Shown here: positions 26,023 through 34,563 of the stretch, piece after piece
Layout: each line of letters begins with the position of its first letter
Numbering within the stretch: position 1 is the stretch's first letter
Assembly: GCA_003116855.1 (NCBI GenBank)
Contig: BEWT01000010.1
Span: 33,329 to 97,328 of the forward strand
DNA: 64,000 nt
DNA from: Desulfurococcaceae archaeon AG1
GTDB lineage: Archaea; Thermoproteota; Thermoprotei_A; Sulfolobales; AG1
Reading direction: 5' to 3'
The notes under the pieces: model-generated
Told to the model about the DNA's origin: nothing
Databases searched by the model: none
What the model saw: the letters and a program-made list of their open reading frames with translations, nothing else
Program-made: the position numbers and the translations under genes

Positions 26023-28923
26023 ATGGCGGCATTGTTGCGGGCAATAACTAGAGCCAGTATGGATGAGGATAATAATTGTCTAAGCGGTGAGGATCTAGAG
26101 ATAGCCTCGATGCTACACCCAGCTGTACAGAAGCTCGTCTGTGAGAAGGGGTGGAGACAATTAACACCGATCCAGAGGAAAGCAATACCAAGGATACTCG
26201 CCGGCGATAATGTGTTAGCAATGGCTCCAACAGGCCATGGCAAGACAGAAGCGGCTTTACTCCCAGTCCTATCCCAGATGCTCCAGATGAACAAGGATGG
26301 GAAGGGGATCTATGTTCTCTACATAACCCCCCTCAAGGCTCTCATAAACGACCTCACATTGAGGATCGAGTGGTGGGCCTCGAGACTCGGGTTCAACGTT
26401 GGTAGGAAACATGGAGACGTACCACAGATCGAGAGGATGAAGAGGCATAGAACAGTACCTGAGATCATGATAACCACCCCTGAGAGCCTTGAAATAGACC
26501 TCGACTGGGCTACCAAGTTCAGAAAATACTACTCAACAGTATCTTGGGTTATAATAGATGAGGTTCACGAGCTCGTTGGTACTAAGAGGGGGGCTCAGCT
26601 AGCAGTCCTCCTCGAAAGGCTATATAATATGAGTGGTAGGGAGTTCCAAAGGATCCTGCTATCAGCCACTGTAGGAGATCCGGAGAAGGTTGCTAGATAC
26701 TTCTCAGGATCCTCTCAAAGAAACATATCCATAGTTAAGGGCGGAGGTTATAAGGATCTAATGTTCTCTATAGTCTCTATAGATGAAAAGAACAACGACC
26801 CCATAGAGGGAGGCGTTAAGGAGCTTGCTAAAAGCATAGAGCCTCCTACGCTGGTCTTCACCAACAGCAGATATATCGCCGAGAGGATCTATGAGAGCCT
26901 TGAGAAAACAGGCTTCAAAAGAATGGCCGTACACCACTCATCAGTCTCACACGAGCTGAGAGAGAGCATAGAGGATGAGATGAGAAAAGGCAACATAGAT
27001 GTGGTTATAGCGACAAAAACCCTAGAGCTAGGGATAGATGTTGGGTGTATAAACAAGGTTATAATGTTCAGACCGCCCGGGCAGGTTGTCTCGCTCCTCC
27101 AGAGAGTCGGGAGATCTGGACATAGCGTTGATGAAGTGTCGAAGGGAGCGATAATAGCGCTCGACAACATGGATATCCTGGTATCCGCATCCCTGATCTC
27201 TCTCTTAGCAGACGGGTATCTGGAGAAGCCCTACATGATCGAAAACCCCCTAGATGTGCTAGCAAGGGAGATCGTTGGATGGGTGCTTAGGGGTGAGAAT
27301 GTTAGCCTCGACACCATATATAGGGTTATTAGGAGGGCCTATCCATTCAGGAACCTTGAGTGGACAACCTTTGCAGAAGTGATCTCGGAGATGGTTAAGA
27401 ACGGGATTCTGGAATACTCCGGCAGCAATACCATCAGGCTTGGTAAGAACTTCTTCAATATATGGCGGTTTGATCAGAAGTGGAGGAGTTCTAGGATGTT
27501 TACAGAGTTCTTCACATTCATATCCGAAAGCACTATGTTCGCTGTGAGGAGCGGTGACAAGATCGTTGGCTACCTAGACGATCAATATGTATTCAGGATC
27601 CTGAGGGTAGGCGATGTGATCAGGATAGGCGGGAGGCTGTGGAGGATCTCAAGGATAGATGAGGATAACATGATTATAGATGTCTCGCCAACGGATGAGA
27701 GCAACAGCATGATCCCGCTGTGGAGAGGCGAATCCCCCACTAGGTCGAGAGCCGTTGCCGAGAAATTCTACGAGATGCTCTCAAACGGGTTCAACATTAA
27801 CAACAACATACTTGATAAGGGATCGGTAAAACTTGTTGAGGGCGCTCTTGAGGAGATCAGATCCTGGTTTGTTAAAAACAAAATACCAATACCGTCTAGA
27901 GATACAGTGGTTATCGAGGATCTAGGCGAAGAGGAGGTTATGCTCTACCCATTCGGGGATAAGATGGCTGAGGCTGTGGGCTACCTCTTCCTCTACATCG
28001 CATCAAAGAAAGAGGGGATGGATGTTGGTGTGAGGGTAACCCCCTTCGGGATCTCGATCAAGGCTTCCAATACTAGTCTTAGAACCATTCTTAAGGAGAT
28101 AGGTTCGGGGGAGTATGTTGATGAGATTATGGGCGAGGCTCTCAAAAGAAGCCCCAAGCTATCTATAAAGGTAAAGGAGATCCAGCATAGCTTCGGCTAT
28201 ATGGGCAGGGTTCCTGAAGAAAGTGTGGTGTTTAAAGAAGCCGTGAGACAGATCCTAGAGGATCTCGAGTCAGAAGGAAGCGTCAGATCCTTCTTCGCAG
28301 GCTTGTCAAGCGGGGAGATAAAGATCTACATAGTACCCAAAAGAACCCCTCCATCACCTATATCGAAAAAGATCCTATCGACTCCTCTTATCAGGCCATG
28401 GTTGAGAGATATATCATACATAGTTGCAAAGCTCCTCAAGGGCTTCGCAATGACAGTAACAGAGGTTGCCGAAGCTCTAGAGCTGCCTGAAAAGATCATC
28501 GAGAACAAGCTCAAGGAGATGAGGAAAGGAGGTCCATACAGGGCTATCCAGTTCAAAGACGTTGATACTGGTGAGTGGAGATGGGCTTTGGTAGAAGATC
28601 TCGAGGCTATATCGAAATCCCCAGAGTTCCAAGCGTGCTTCATGTCGAAGGGCATTTACGATCATATAGAATGCTCGCTCAAATACGAGCCAGGATCTGC
28701 TCAGGTTAAGTTTGTTATAAAGACCAGCGATCTCGATGAGGGTATAAAGAGGATCCTTGAGAACATGTCAACTGACGAGATCTATGAGGTGAGGGTGTCG
28801 CCAATAAGCGCTCTAGGACTTAGAGAGGCTTCCATCGCCTACTATAATGTTCCAAAAGAGGCCTTCCCATATATTGTTAAGAATGCCATAGCATATATAG
28901 AGAAGATGAGTACAAGTTACTAA
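26023..28923 (+). CDS. Lhr-family DEAD/DEAH-box helicase (first of two)
   Basis: A superfamily 2 helicase of 966 residues in the Lhr-core arrangement: two RecA domains, a winged helix and an Lhr-specific C-terminal region. Motifs are the Q-motif TPIQRKAIP, Walker A APTGHGKTEA (His for the usual Ser), motif Ia TPLKALINDL, motif II DEVHEL, motif III LSATVGDP, motif V KTLELGIDVG and motif VI QRVGRSGHS. Archaeal Lhr proteins act in DNA repair or RNA processing and unwind forked or hybrid duplexes. Start MAALLRAITRASMDEDN; a TATA-like tttatctaaattatt lies just upstream. No C-terminal Cys pairs are seen, unlike the second Lhr at 42177. Confidence 0.9.
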   Translation: MAALLRAITRASMDEDNNCLSGEDLEIASMLHPAVQKLVCEKGWRQLTPIQRKAIPRILAGDNVLAMAPTGHGKTEAALLPVLSQMLQMNKDGKGIYVLYITPLKALINDLTLRIEWWASRLGFNVGRKHGDVPQIERMKRHRTVPEIMITTPESLEIDLDWATKFRKYYSTVSWVIIDEVHELVGTKRGAQLAVLLERLYNMSGREFQRILLSATVGDPEKVARYFSGSSQRNISIVKGGGYKDLMFSIVSIDEKNNDPIEGGVKELAKSIEPPTLVFTNSRYIAERIYESLEKTGFKRMAVHHSSVSHELRESIEDEMRKGNIDVVIATKTLELGIDVGCINKVIMFRPPGQVVSLLQRVGRSGHSVDEVSKGAIIALDNMDILVSASLISLLADGYLEKPYMIENPLDVLAREIVGWVLRGENVSLDTIYRVIRRAYPFRNLEWTTFAEVISEMVKNGILEYSGSNTIRLGKNFFNIWRFDQKWRSSRMFTEFFTFISESTMFAVRSGDKIVGYLDDQYVFRILRVGDVIRIGGRLWRISRIDEDNMIIDVSPTDESNSMIPLWRGESPTRSRAVAEKFYEMLSNGFNINNNILDKGSVKLVEGALEEIRSWFVKNKIPIPSRDTVVIEDLGEEEVMLYPFGDKMAEAVGYLFLYIASKKEGMDVGVRVTPFGISIKASNTSLRTILKEIGSGEYVDEIMGEALKRSPKLSIKVKEIQHSFGYMGRVPEESVVFKEAVRQILEDLESEGSVRSFFAGLSSGEIKIYIVPKRTPPSPISKKILSTPLIRPWLRDISYIVAKLLKGFAMTVTEVAEALELPEKIIENKLKEMRKGGPYRAIQFKDVDTGEWRWALVEDLEAISKSPEFQACFMSKGIYDHIECSLKYEPGSAQVKFVIKTSDLDEGIKRILENMSTDEIYEVRVSPISALGLREASIAYYNVPKEAFPYIVKNAIAYIEKMSTSY

Positions 28924-28959
28924 ACCGATCAGTGTTAAGAAGAAGGGTTTGTTTTAGAA

Positions 28960-31900
28960 TTACTCTACATATATTCCCGGCCTTAGTGGCATTGCCTCCT
29001 TCTTCTTACCCCTATAGTCTGGTGCACTGGGATCCCATGATCCGTATACCTCGATCACAGAGGCTCCTGTGGCTTCTCTCAAAGTCTCTAGACTGCTTCT
29101 TATAACAACTATCTCATCTATTACAGCTCCCTCAAGGATCATTGAGGCGAGCTCTTCTGATAGTGATGATGCGTGGTCAAAGATCCTCTTTATCCTTAGA
29201 GCCTCCTCATCACGTGATCCCAGACCCAGCTTGCCCAGATAAGCCTCCATAACAGGTCTAATCCCCTCACCCTTTCTCTGAGCCTCAAGGCTCTTTCTAA
29301 GGATCTCTATTTCGCTCTGCGGCGCTGTATAGATCACTACTCTTGAGGGTTTCTTTCTCAGTATAGATATGATCTCCGTGAGATCCTCGCTAAGGGATCT
29401 TAGATATATGTGCTTCAGCTCCAGATCTCTATCTATATATCTCCTCAGATCCTCCCTATCGAAGCTCTCCCTAACCACAAGGCTTTTCTCACCCAACACG
29501 CTGTGCCATATCTCCTCAGCAGCGTGTGGTGCGTATATCGATAGCATGATCACCCATGCTCTAACGATCCCCAAGATCTCTTTCCACACACTATCACTCC
29601 TTCTAATATACTCTGCAATGGTGTTCGCAACATCATATATAATCCCGATCCCTGCTTCCCTAACCCTCAGCTTTTCGAGAGCATCGTCGGCTCTCAAAAT
29701 ACTCCTAACAATCCTTGAGGCGTAAACCTTATCAAGCTCGCTTGGATCCTCTCTTACAGGCATTTTCACGAGCTTTTCTAGAAGCTCATATATTCTTCTA
29801 ATATTCTCAGCAATGCTTACAGCGGCTTCATGCCTAAAATCTAGATCCTGGCCTTCTTCGGATAATGTTGAGAGGGCTATTCTAACACTATCGCTTCCAT
29901 ATAGATCTACAGCTCTAGATACTGGCAATATGTTTCTCAGGCTCTTTGACATCTTCCTACCCTCTCTAAGAACCCAGCCGTGGATCAGCATTGCTCTAGG
30001 CCATAGGTCTCTTGGGAACACGGCTACGTGGTTCATTATGAAGAATAGCAAGTGATTGTTAGCTAGATCCTTTCCAGCAACCCTGAGGTCTAAGGGGTAC
30101 CAGTATAGAAAATCCTTCCTCAGATCCTCGAGATCCTCTCTCTTGATTCCGAGATTTCTAGCAATACTCCCAGGATCGCCTTTTCCTAGCATCACATAGT
30201 CCCAGAAACTCTTACCAAGCATAGAGGGATCTTTAACAATCTCTCTGAGCTTGTGGGAGATTGTATAGAAAGCCATGTAGATCGTTGAGTCGCTCAGGCT
30301 CTCAATAATCCACTCAGTATCCCAGGGAAGAGGCGTCCCAAGCCCTCTAGTCCTCGCACAAGGCTTCTCCCTAAGGTTACCTATGAGGTTAGCCATATAT
30401 TCTCTCATCTCGGGGGGCTGTATATACATGCTCCTAAGCAGTTCGAGACCCTCTGTTTTCCATCCCTGGTTAGAGTAGTCTATGAACCACTGGTTCTCAA
30501 GCATCTTAACAACAATTTCTGTCCCACATCTACAATACACGGGCTTGTTAGTGATCTCATATAGAGAATCCCCTACCCCTGAGAGCTTTATAAATGTAGA
30601 TATGTTCTCCCTAGCCTCAGGGATCCTCTTACCCTCGACCCAGCCCTTTATAAACCCAACCAAGAAGCCCTGATCATGCCTATCGCTCTTCACAAGCCTT
30701 GATAAATCCCTCTCCATAGAGCCAAGGTTATACTCCAGCGAGTATAGCTCCTTAGTAGCTTTTTCAAGCGCCTCCCTATCAAGCTGATCTTTAACCCTGT
30801 GCTTCTCAACAAAATGCTTTGCAGGGATGCCCTTGATCCCTGGTACTCTTATCACGACCCGGGGTTCGTTGGGCTTTATACCCTCAGCGTTTTTCAGGAT
30901 CTCGGTGTATGCCTGGTAATCATCTGGCGAGTGGGCGGGGACGCTCATAACAACCCCCGTACCTGTCTCAGGATCTACGAACCTTGCTGGAAGTATTGGG
31001 ATCTTCTCGCCTGTTATTGGGTTTATAGCTGTTTTTAGGAGGAGCTCTTCTGGAGATATGCTTCTTATATATTTAACCCCTCTTTTCTGGTATAACAGCT
31101 TCTCATAAGATCTCTTAGAGATAATCCATGTCGAGCCCTCCACCTCGGCTTCAACATAATCAGCGTCGGGGTTGATCCAGATGTTTGTCACACCAAACAC
31201 AGTCTCGGGTCTGAGGGTCGCTGCTGGTAATACCCTGCCATTCTCGTCTTTGAAGAATATTAGTGTGAACTCGCCTATCTCGGGATCCTTGTCATCCTTA
31301 GTATCATGCCCCCCAACAGGCATTCCGTGCTTTGGACACCAGCCAACAGGATATGTCCCTCTGGTAACAAAGCCCTTTTCTCTGAGAAGCTCGAACTGCC
31401 ATCTTATAAAGCTGCTGAAATAAGGATCTATTGTTGTGAACTCCCTCCTCCAATCTATACCTAGACCCAGTATCTTCATGCTATCTCTAGAGATTCTGTG
31501 GAAGTACTGGGCAAGATCTATTGGTTTTGAAAGCTTTAGAGCGATCTCTCGAGGGACATTATATATATTAACGAAGAGATCTATGAGTTCTGTATCGCCC
31601 GCTTCTATAGATTCAGCCATAGTCAGTATAGGCGTCCCTGTATAGTGGAAACCCATTGGGTAGAGGACATTCTCGCCCCTAGTCCTCCTATGCCTAGCAA
31701 TAATGTCTGCCAGAACATAGCTCCTAGCATTACCTATATGTATAGGTGAGTTGGGATATGGAAACGCTGCTGTTACAAAGAATTTACGCCTATCTCTAGC
31801 CTCAACACGCTCAACCCTATAGACGCCTTCAGCCTCCCATACACTCTGCCACTTGGAGGAGATGCTTTTCAGCCACTCTATAGGATCCGTAGTCCCGGAG

Positions 31901-32142
31901 AATAGAGCTCCGTTTGTCCCTGGATGCTTGTTAATATTTTTTGATGCTCTCTCACATCCAGGGACTTCCACCTCACTCGCACAGGGATCTCTTACCCCTG
32001 TGGGGTCATGGGCGGCCGTCGAGCCCAACGGCATAGGGCTCCCATCTATTGGGGAATCATCCTCCGGGCAGCTTGGAGCTTTGCTCCCATAACCACCCGG
32101 AGTCAGAGTCGATATAGAGACCAACTCATCACCAAAAACCAT
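28960..32142 (-). CDS. leuS: Leucyl-tRNA synthetase with N-terminal extension encoded by an R1 repeat
   Basis: Class I LeuRS of 1060 residues by the longest frame. The catalytic body starts around residue 86 (DPIEWLKSISSKWQSVW) and has the HIGH box as PIHIGNARSYV (last His is Asn), an editing domain with PETVFGVTNIWINP, the KMSKS loop REGRKMSKSLRNILP, and the anticodon and C-terminal domains. The first ~80 residues (GGYGSKAPSCPEDDSP and on) are not LeuRS-like; they are the translation of R1 copy C. No ATG, GTG or TTG occurs in frame between about codon 58 and the conserved body, so translation must start inside the repeat: M1, TTG at codon 7, ATG at codon 37 or GTG at codon 58. A TATA box in the repeat would place transcription start near 32133, downstream of M1. 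Confidence 0.92.
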   Translation of the reverse strand: MVFGDELVSISTLTPGGYGSKAPSCPEDDSPIDGSPMPLGSTAAHDPTGVRDPCASEVEVPGCERASKNINKHPGTNGALFSGTTDPIEWLKSISSKWQSVWEAEGVYRVERVEARDRRKFFVTAAFPYPNSPIHIGNARSYVLADIIARHRRTRGENVLYPMGFHYTGTPILTMAESIEAGDTELIDLFVNIYNVPREIALKLSKPIDLAQYFHRISRDSMKILGLGIDWRREFTTIDPYFSSFIRWQFELLREKGFVTRGTYPVGWCPKHGMPVGGHDTKDDKDPEIGEFTLIFFKDENGRVLPAATLRPETVFGVTNIWINPDADYVEAEVEGSTWIISKRSYEKLLYQKRGVKYIRSISPEELLLKTAINPITGEKIPILPARFVDPETGTGVVMSVPAHSPDDYQAYTEILKNAEGIKPNEPRVVIRVPGIKGIPAKHFVEKHRVKDQLDREALEKATKELYSLEYNLGSMERDLSRLVKSDRHDQGFLVGFIKGWVEGKRIPEARENISTFIKLSGVGDSLYEITNKPVYCRCGTEIVVKMLENQWFIDYSNQGWKTEGLELLRSMYIQPPEMREYMANLIGNLREKPCARTRGLGTPLPWDTEWIIESLSDSTIYMAFYTISHKLREIVKDPSMLGKSFWDYVMLGKGDPGSIARNLGIKREDLEDLRKDFLYWYPLDLRVAGKDLANNHLLFFIMNHVAVFPRDLWPRAMLIHGWVLREGRKMSKSLRNILPVSRAVDLYGSDSVRIALSTLSEEGQDLDFRHEAAVSIAENIRRIYELLEKLVKMPVREDPSELDKVYASRIVRSILRADDALEKLRVREAGIGIIYDVANTIAEYIRRSDSVWKEILGIVRAWVIMLSIYAPHAAEEIWHSVLGEKSLVVRESFDREDLRRYIDRDLELKHIYLRSLSEDLTEIISILRKKPSRVVIYTAPQSEIEILRKSLEAQRKGEGIRPVMEAYLGKLGLGSRDEEALRIKRIFDHASSLSEELASMILEGAVIDEIVVIRSSLETLREATGASVIEVYGSWDPSAPDYRGKKKEAMPLRPGIYVE

Positions 32143-32163
32143 ACCAACAAGACCTTTATAAAT
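31905..32163 (-). repeat. R1 element, copy C, embedded in the 5' end of leuS
   Basis: This is a full R1 copy read on the minus strand. It has TATA-like atttataaa (32155-32163), ggtgatgagttggtctc 26 nt on, and hairpin 1 with ctccgggtgg/ctgcccggag outside ggagc-aaa-gctcc. Hairpin 2 has atggg/cccat outside a perfect gagccc/gggctc. Hairpin 3 has cacaggg/ccctgtg (31996-32002 with 31980-31986) around a taagagat loop, and the terminal hairpin has tccctggatg/catccaggga (31955-31964 with 31917-31926, 10 perfect pairs). It continues in frame into leuS. Hence leuS takes its promoter and start codon from the element, and its mRNA would carry the folded RNA at the 5' end. Confidence 0.75.
32155..32163 (-). 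promoter_or_regulatory. leuS: TATA box used for leuS, supplied by R1 copy C
   Basis: Read on the minus strand the sequence is ggaaagatttataaagg, matching the same place in R1 copies A (gattataag), B (atttatagg) and E (atttataat). The centre is about 26 nt before the conserved ggtgat block, the archaeal TATA-to-start spacing. This predicts a transcription start near 32133, within the longest leuS frame. Confidence 0.55.
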
Positions 32164-32713
32164 CTTTCCTGGTATTAGTGGGAAAGCAGCTTTTCCAACA
32201 TCTAAGACACGATAAACGCCATAGCTCTAGAGATTAAGATGATCCCCAAAAATTTTTAGAAAAGAAACAGCTCTTCCTAATAACGCTATAGCTAACCATT
32301 TCGGATTTAATAAAAGTTAGTATGGGTTAATATCGATTATTAATTATTAATTAAGGAGACTCGCTGAGAACTAGGGAGATATAAGAAGCTGGGAAACAGC
32401 TATGAATTTTAAGGTAAGGTCTGTGACACTGGAAAATGTTGAGAATTATTGGTATCGCTAAACCAAGAATAGCCTGGGCAAGTGTTTGAGTTTAATAGAA
32501 TTATAAATATGGAGATGCAGGGACTAAACTAAGCTCTGTATTGCGTGTTGTAACATTATATAAGGGGTTATATATGAGAGGCTGGGGTTCTAGAAAGCCT
32601 GTTAAAGACTCGTGAGGCTATTAGAACATATAGTGCGCTAGTGCGCCAGTGAGTGGTGTGACGCGCCAGAAATATATTTATAACCTCGTCTTGGAAGATA
32701 TAGAGGAACTCTT
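32164..32713. other. Intergenic region, leuS to coiled-coil gene
   Basis: About 550 bp of AT-rich DNA without a convincing ORF or RNA. Near the right end, tagtgcgc is repeated in tandem (32631-32638 and 32639-32646), followed by gcgccag twice (32643-32649 and at about 32663-32669). These repeats lie just upstream of a TATA-like atatatttataacc (about 32670-32683) for the next gene and may be a regulator's binding site. Nothing else is seen. Confidence 0.4.
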
Positions 32714-33076
32714 ATGAGGGCTCCAAAGCCTCTTGACAAGATCCTCTGGGATCTATGTAGAGATACTAGGGAGGATGTGGAAGAGATCGTGGGGCGAGTT
32801 GAGAAGCTGAGGAGCAGGGTTGCAGAGGATCTTAGTCTTACAAACCACCCCTTCGTGCTAATGCGTCTCAGGGAGTTCCAAAAAGAGTTTGAGAGGATGG
32901 TCAAAAATGATCTAGAAAAATACCTAAACCCAAGCAAGGATGGCTATATATGTTCAAAAGATATGAGAAAATCCCTAGAGTTCTTGGAAACAAAACTAAT
33001 AATGTTAGAGAAGAAACTAGGATTAGTTAGAGAAGCCCTGGAAAAGAATGATGAGCAGCTTTGGAAGAAGATATAA
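32714..33076 (+). CDS. Helical coiled-coil protein, unknown function
   Basis: A 120-residue, strongly charged protein, nearly all helix: long heptad-like stretches EDVEEIVGRVEKLRSRVAED and KSLEFLETKLIMLEKKLGLV. No Cys pattern, signal or membrane span, apart from a single CSKD. I do not recognise a family. The gene looks real: a good TATA-like element lies about 35 nt before the ATG with possible operator repeats ahead of it, and codon use matches neighbours. It may be a small cytoplasmic assembly or DNA-associated protein, but no function can be assigned. Confidence 0.62.
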   Translation: MRAPKPLDKILWDLCRDTREDVEEIVGRVEKLRSRVAEDLSLTNHPFVLMRLREFQKEFERMVKNDLEKYLNPSKDGYICSKDMRKSLEFLETKLIMLEKKLGLVREALEKNDEQLWKKI

Positions 33077-33238
33077 CATAATAACCCTTATGATCCCTCA
33101 ATCAAGTCTCTATGAGTCTGCAAAACCGAATCGTTATACTAGCTGAAGCCCTGTTGTAAAAGGAACAGCATCTGCCATAAACCTATGAAGATCTTGCTGT
33201 ACAATCCTCAGATCTCCTGAGTATTGAAAATCATTAAG

Positions 33239-33324
33239 TCCCCCCGAGGGGATTCGAACCCCTGACCACCCGGTTTCCGCCCGCCCCACTACAGCCGGGC
33301 GCTCTGCCACTGAGCTACGGGGGG
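33239..33324 (-). tRNA. tRNA-Tyr (GUA) with a 14-nt intron
   Basis: The cloverleaf folds on the minus strand: acceptor CCCCCCG/CGGGGGG, D-stem GCUC/GAGC, anticodon stem CCCGG/CCGGG, T-arm AGGGG-UUCGAAU-CCCCU and discriminator A. The anticodon is GUA. After position 37 a 14-nt insert (tggggcgggcggaa) interrupts the loop at the canonical 37/38 site, as in many crenarchaeal tRNAs. C1-G72 with A73 is the archaeal tRNA-Tyr identity, which supports the call. CCA is not encoded. The remaining gap sequence 33077-33238 shows nothing recognisable. Confidence 0.95.
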
Positions 33325-33476
33325 TTCCTATATTTATTAAATCCGTGCTCTTATTTATTCTTTACCCAAGGGTCGGGCTATCTAGGTGGTAGTTTTCCGT
33401 AGGGCTGGTATCCTGGTAATGGTCTGTTAGGGATATATTACCTGGCACAGATCCCTATATTAGGGCTAGTAGGTTA

Positions 33477-34334
33477 TTGAGGTTCTGTGCTAAGTGCGGT
33501 CGAGATGAGAGATCCGTGCCTATAATTAGGCATCTATGTATTGACTGTTATCTAGAGCTTAAGGGGAGAGATCTCTTTCCCAGAAGTATTACTCTAACAT
33601 ACTGCCCCTCATGTGGGAGCTATAGGGTTAGTGGTGAGTGGATTAGCAGCGAGGATATGGGTAATGACGAGAGGGTTGTTATGGCATATATCATCGAGAG
33701 CGGTTTAAAGATCCCTGAGGAGATCGTCAGCGCCGATCTAGAGGATCTCAGGGTTATTAGAACAGACTACGGAGAGGCTATAGATGCAAGCGTGAGGATC
33801 AGCATAGGGAGCTCTCAATACAGGATCACAAGGAGAGTGGGACTCCATAGAGAGAGAACACTATGCCCAGCCTGTCATAAGATCCGCGGTAAGGGTTATG
33901 AGGCGATTATACAAATAAGAGGGCTTCCTTTTATCAACGAGCGCCTCTTAAGAACCATCGAAGAGAATCTCTATAAACTCCCAGAGGCTCTCAGAAACTC
34001 TATAGCCGAGATAGAGCACTTGAGAGAAGGCATAGACCTTAAGCTTGTCTCCAGACATGCCGCTCAAAGCATAGCAAGTATCATTAGGAAAGAATTCGGT
34101 GGAAGGATAATAGAAACAGAGGAAGGCGGAACGGGAAGAAGCATGAGGACTGGTAAGAAGCCAAGGCTAGTGATAAGCATCAGAATACCAAGCATAGAAG
34201 AAGGATCCTATATAAGGATCAACGGACAGCCATATATAGTTGAGAGAGTCGATGAAGAGAGAATAACCCTGATCAATAGGGAAGGGAAAAAAGTCACCAT
34301 GACCAAAAGCGACATAGTAAAAAGCTGGGAGTAA
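33477..34334 (+). CDS. nmd3: NMD3-family ribosome-associated protein
   Basis: An archaeal NMD3 homologue of 285 residues. In eukaryotes NMD3 is the 60S export adaptor; the archaeal protein is shorter and is thought to act in large-subunit biogenesis. The N-terminus is a zinc region: MRFCAKCGRDE, HLCIDCYLELKGRD, and TYCPSCGSYRVSGEW, giving three CxxC pairs, with a fourth in ERTLCPACHKIRG. A middle alpha/beta part and a C-terminal OB/SH3-like domain (EEGSYIRINGQPYIVERV) follow, as in NMD3. The start is TTG at 33477. It stands after the tRNA-Tyr gene on the opposite strand. Confidence 0.92.
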   Translation: MRFCAKCGRDERSVPIIRHLCIDCYLELKGRDLFPRSITLTYCPSCGSYRVSGEWISSEDMGNDERVVMAYIIESGLKIPEEIVSADLEDLRVIRTDYGEAIDASVRISIGSSQYRITRRVGLHRERTLCPACHKIRGKGYEAIIQIRGLPFINERLLRTIEENLYKLPEALRNSIAEIEHLREGIDLKLVSRHAAQSIASIIRKEFGGRIIETEEGGTGRSMRTGKKPRLVISIRIPSIEEGSYIRINGQPYIVERVDEERITLINREGKKVTMTKSDIVKSWE

Positions 34335-34563
34335 GTCTCCCCTCAATTTTTAATGATCCCACGCGATCAACGATCTTAGGATCTCCACGCTACCTAACTC
34401 CAAGCCCCAGCTTATGGTAGCTATATATCCTGGTGTGTAATACTTATTGGTGATTAGAGAACCCGGATCTGAAATGGTGATGATGTCCCGCATATATGAG
34501 TGACAGCTGTTACTAATTATGAAAATATAAGTTGTCAGATTATTAATATACGGTGTAATATAT

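Noticed and set aside
34470..34560. Possible C/D box RNA: gtgatgatg looks like box C near 34476
   Set aside because: No CTGA box D or D' at suitable distances and no terminal stem.
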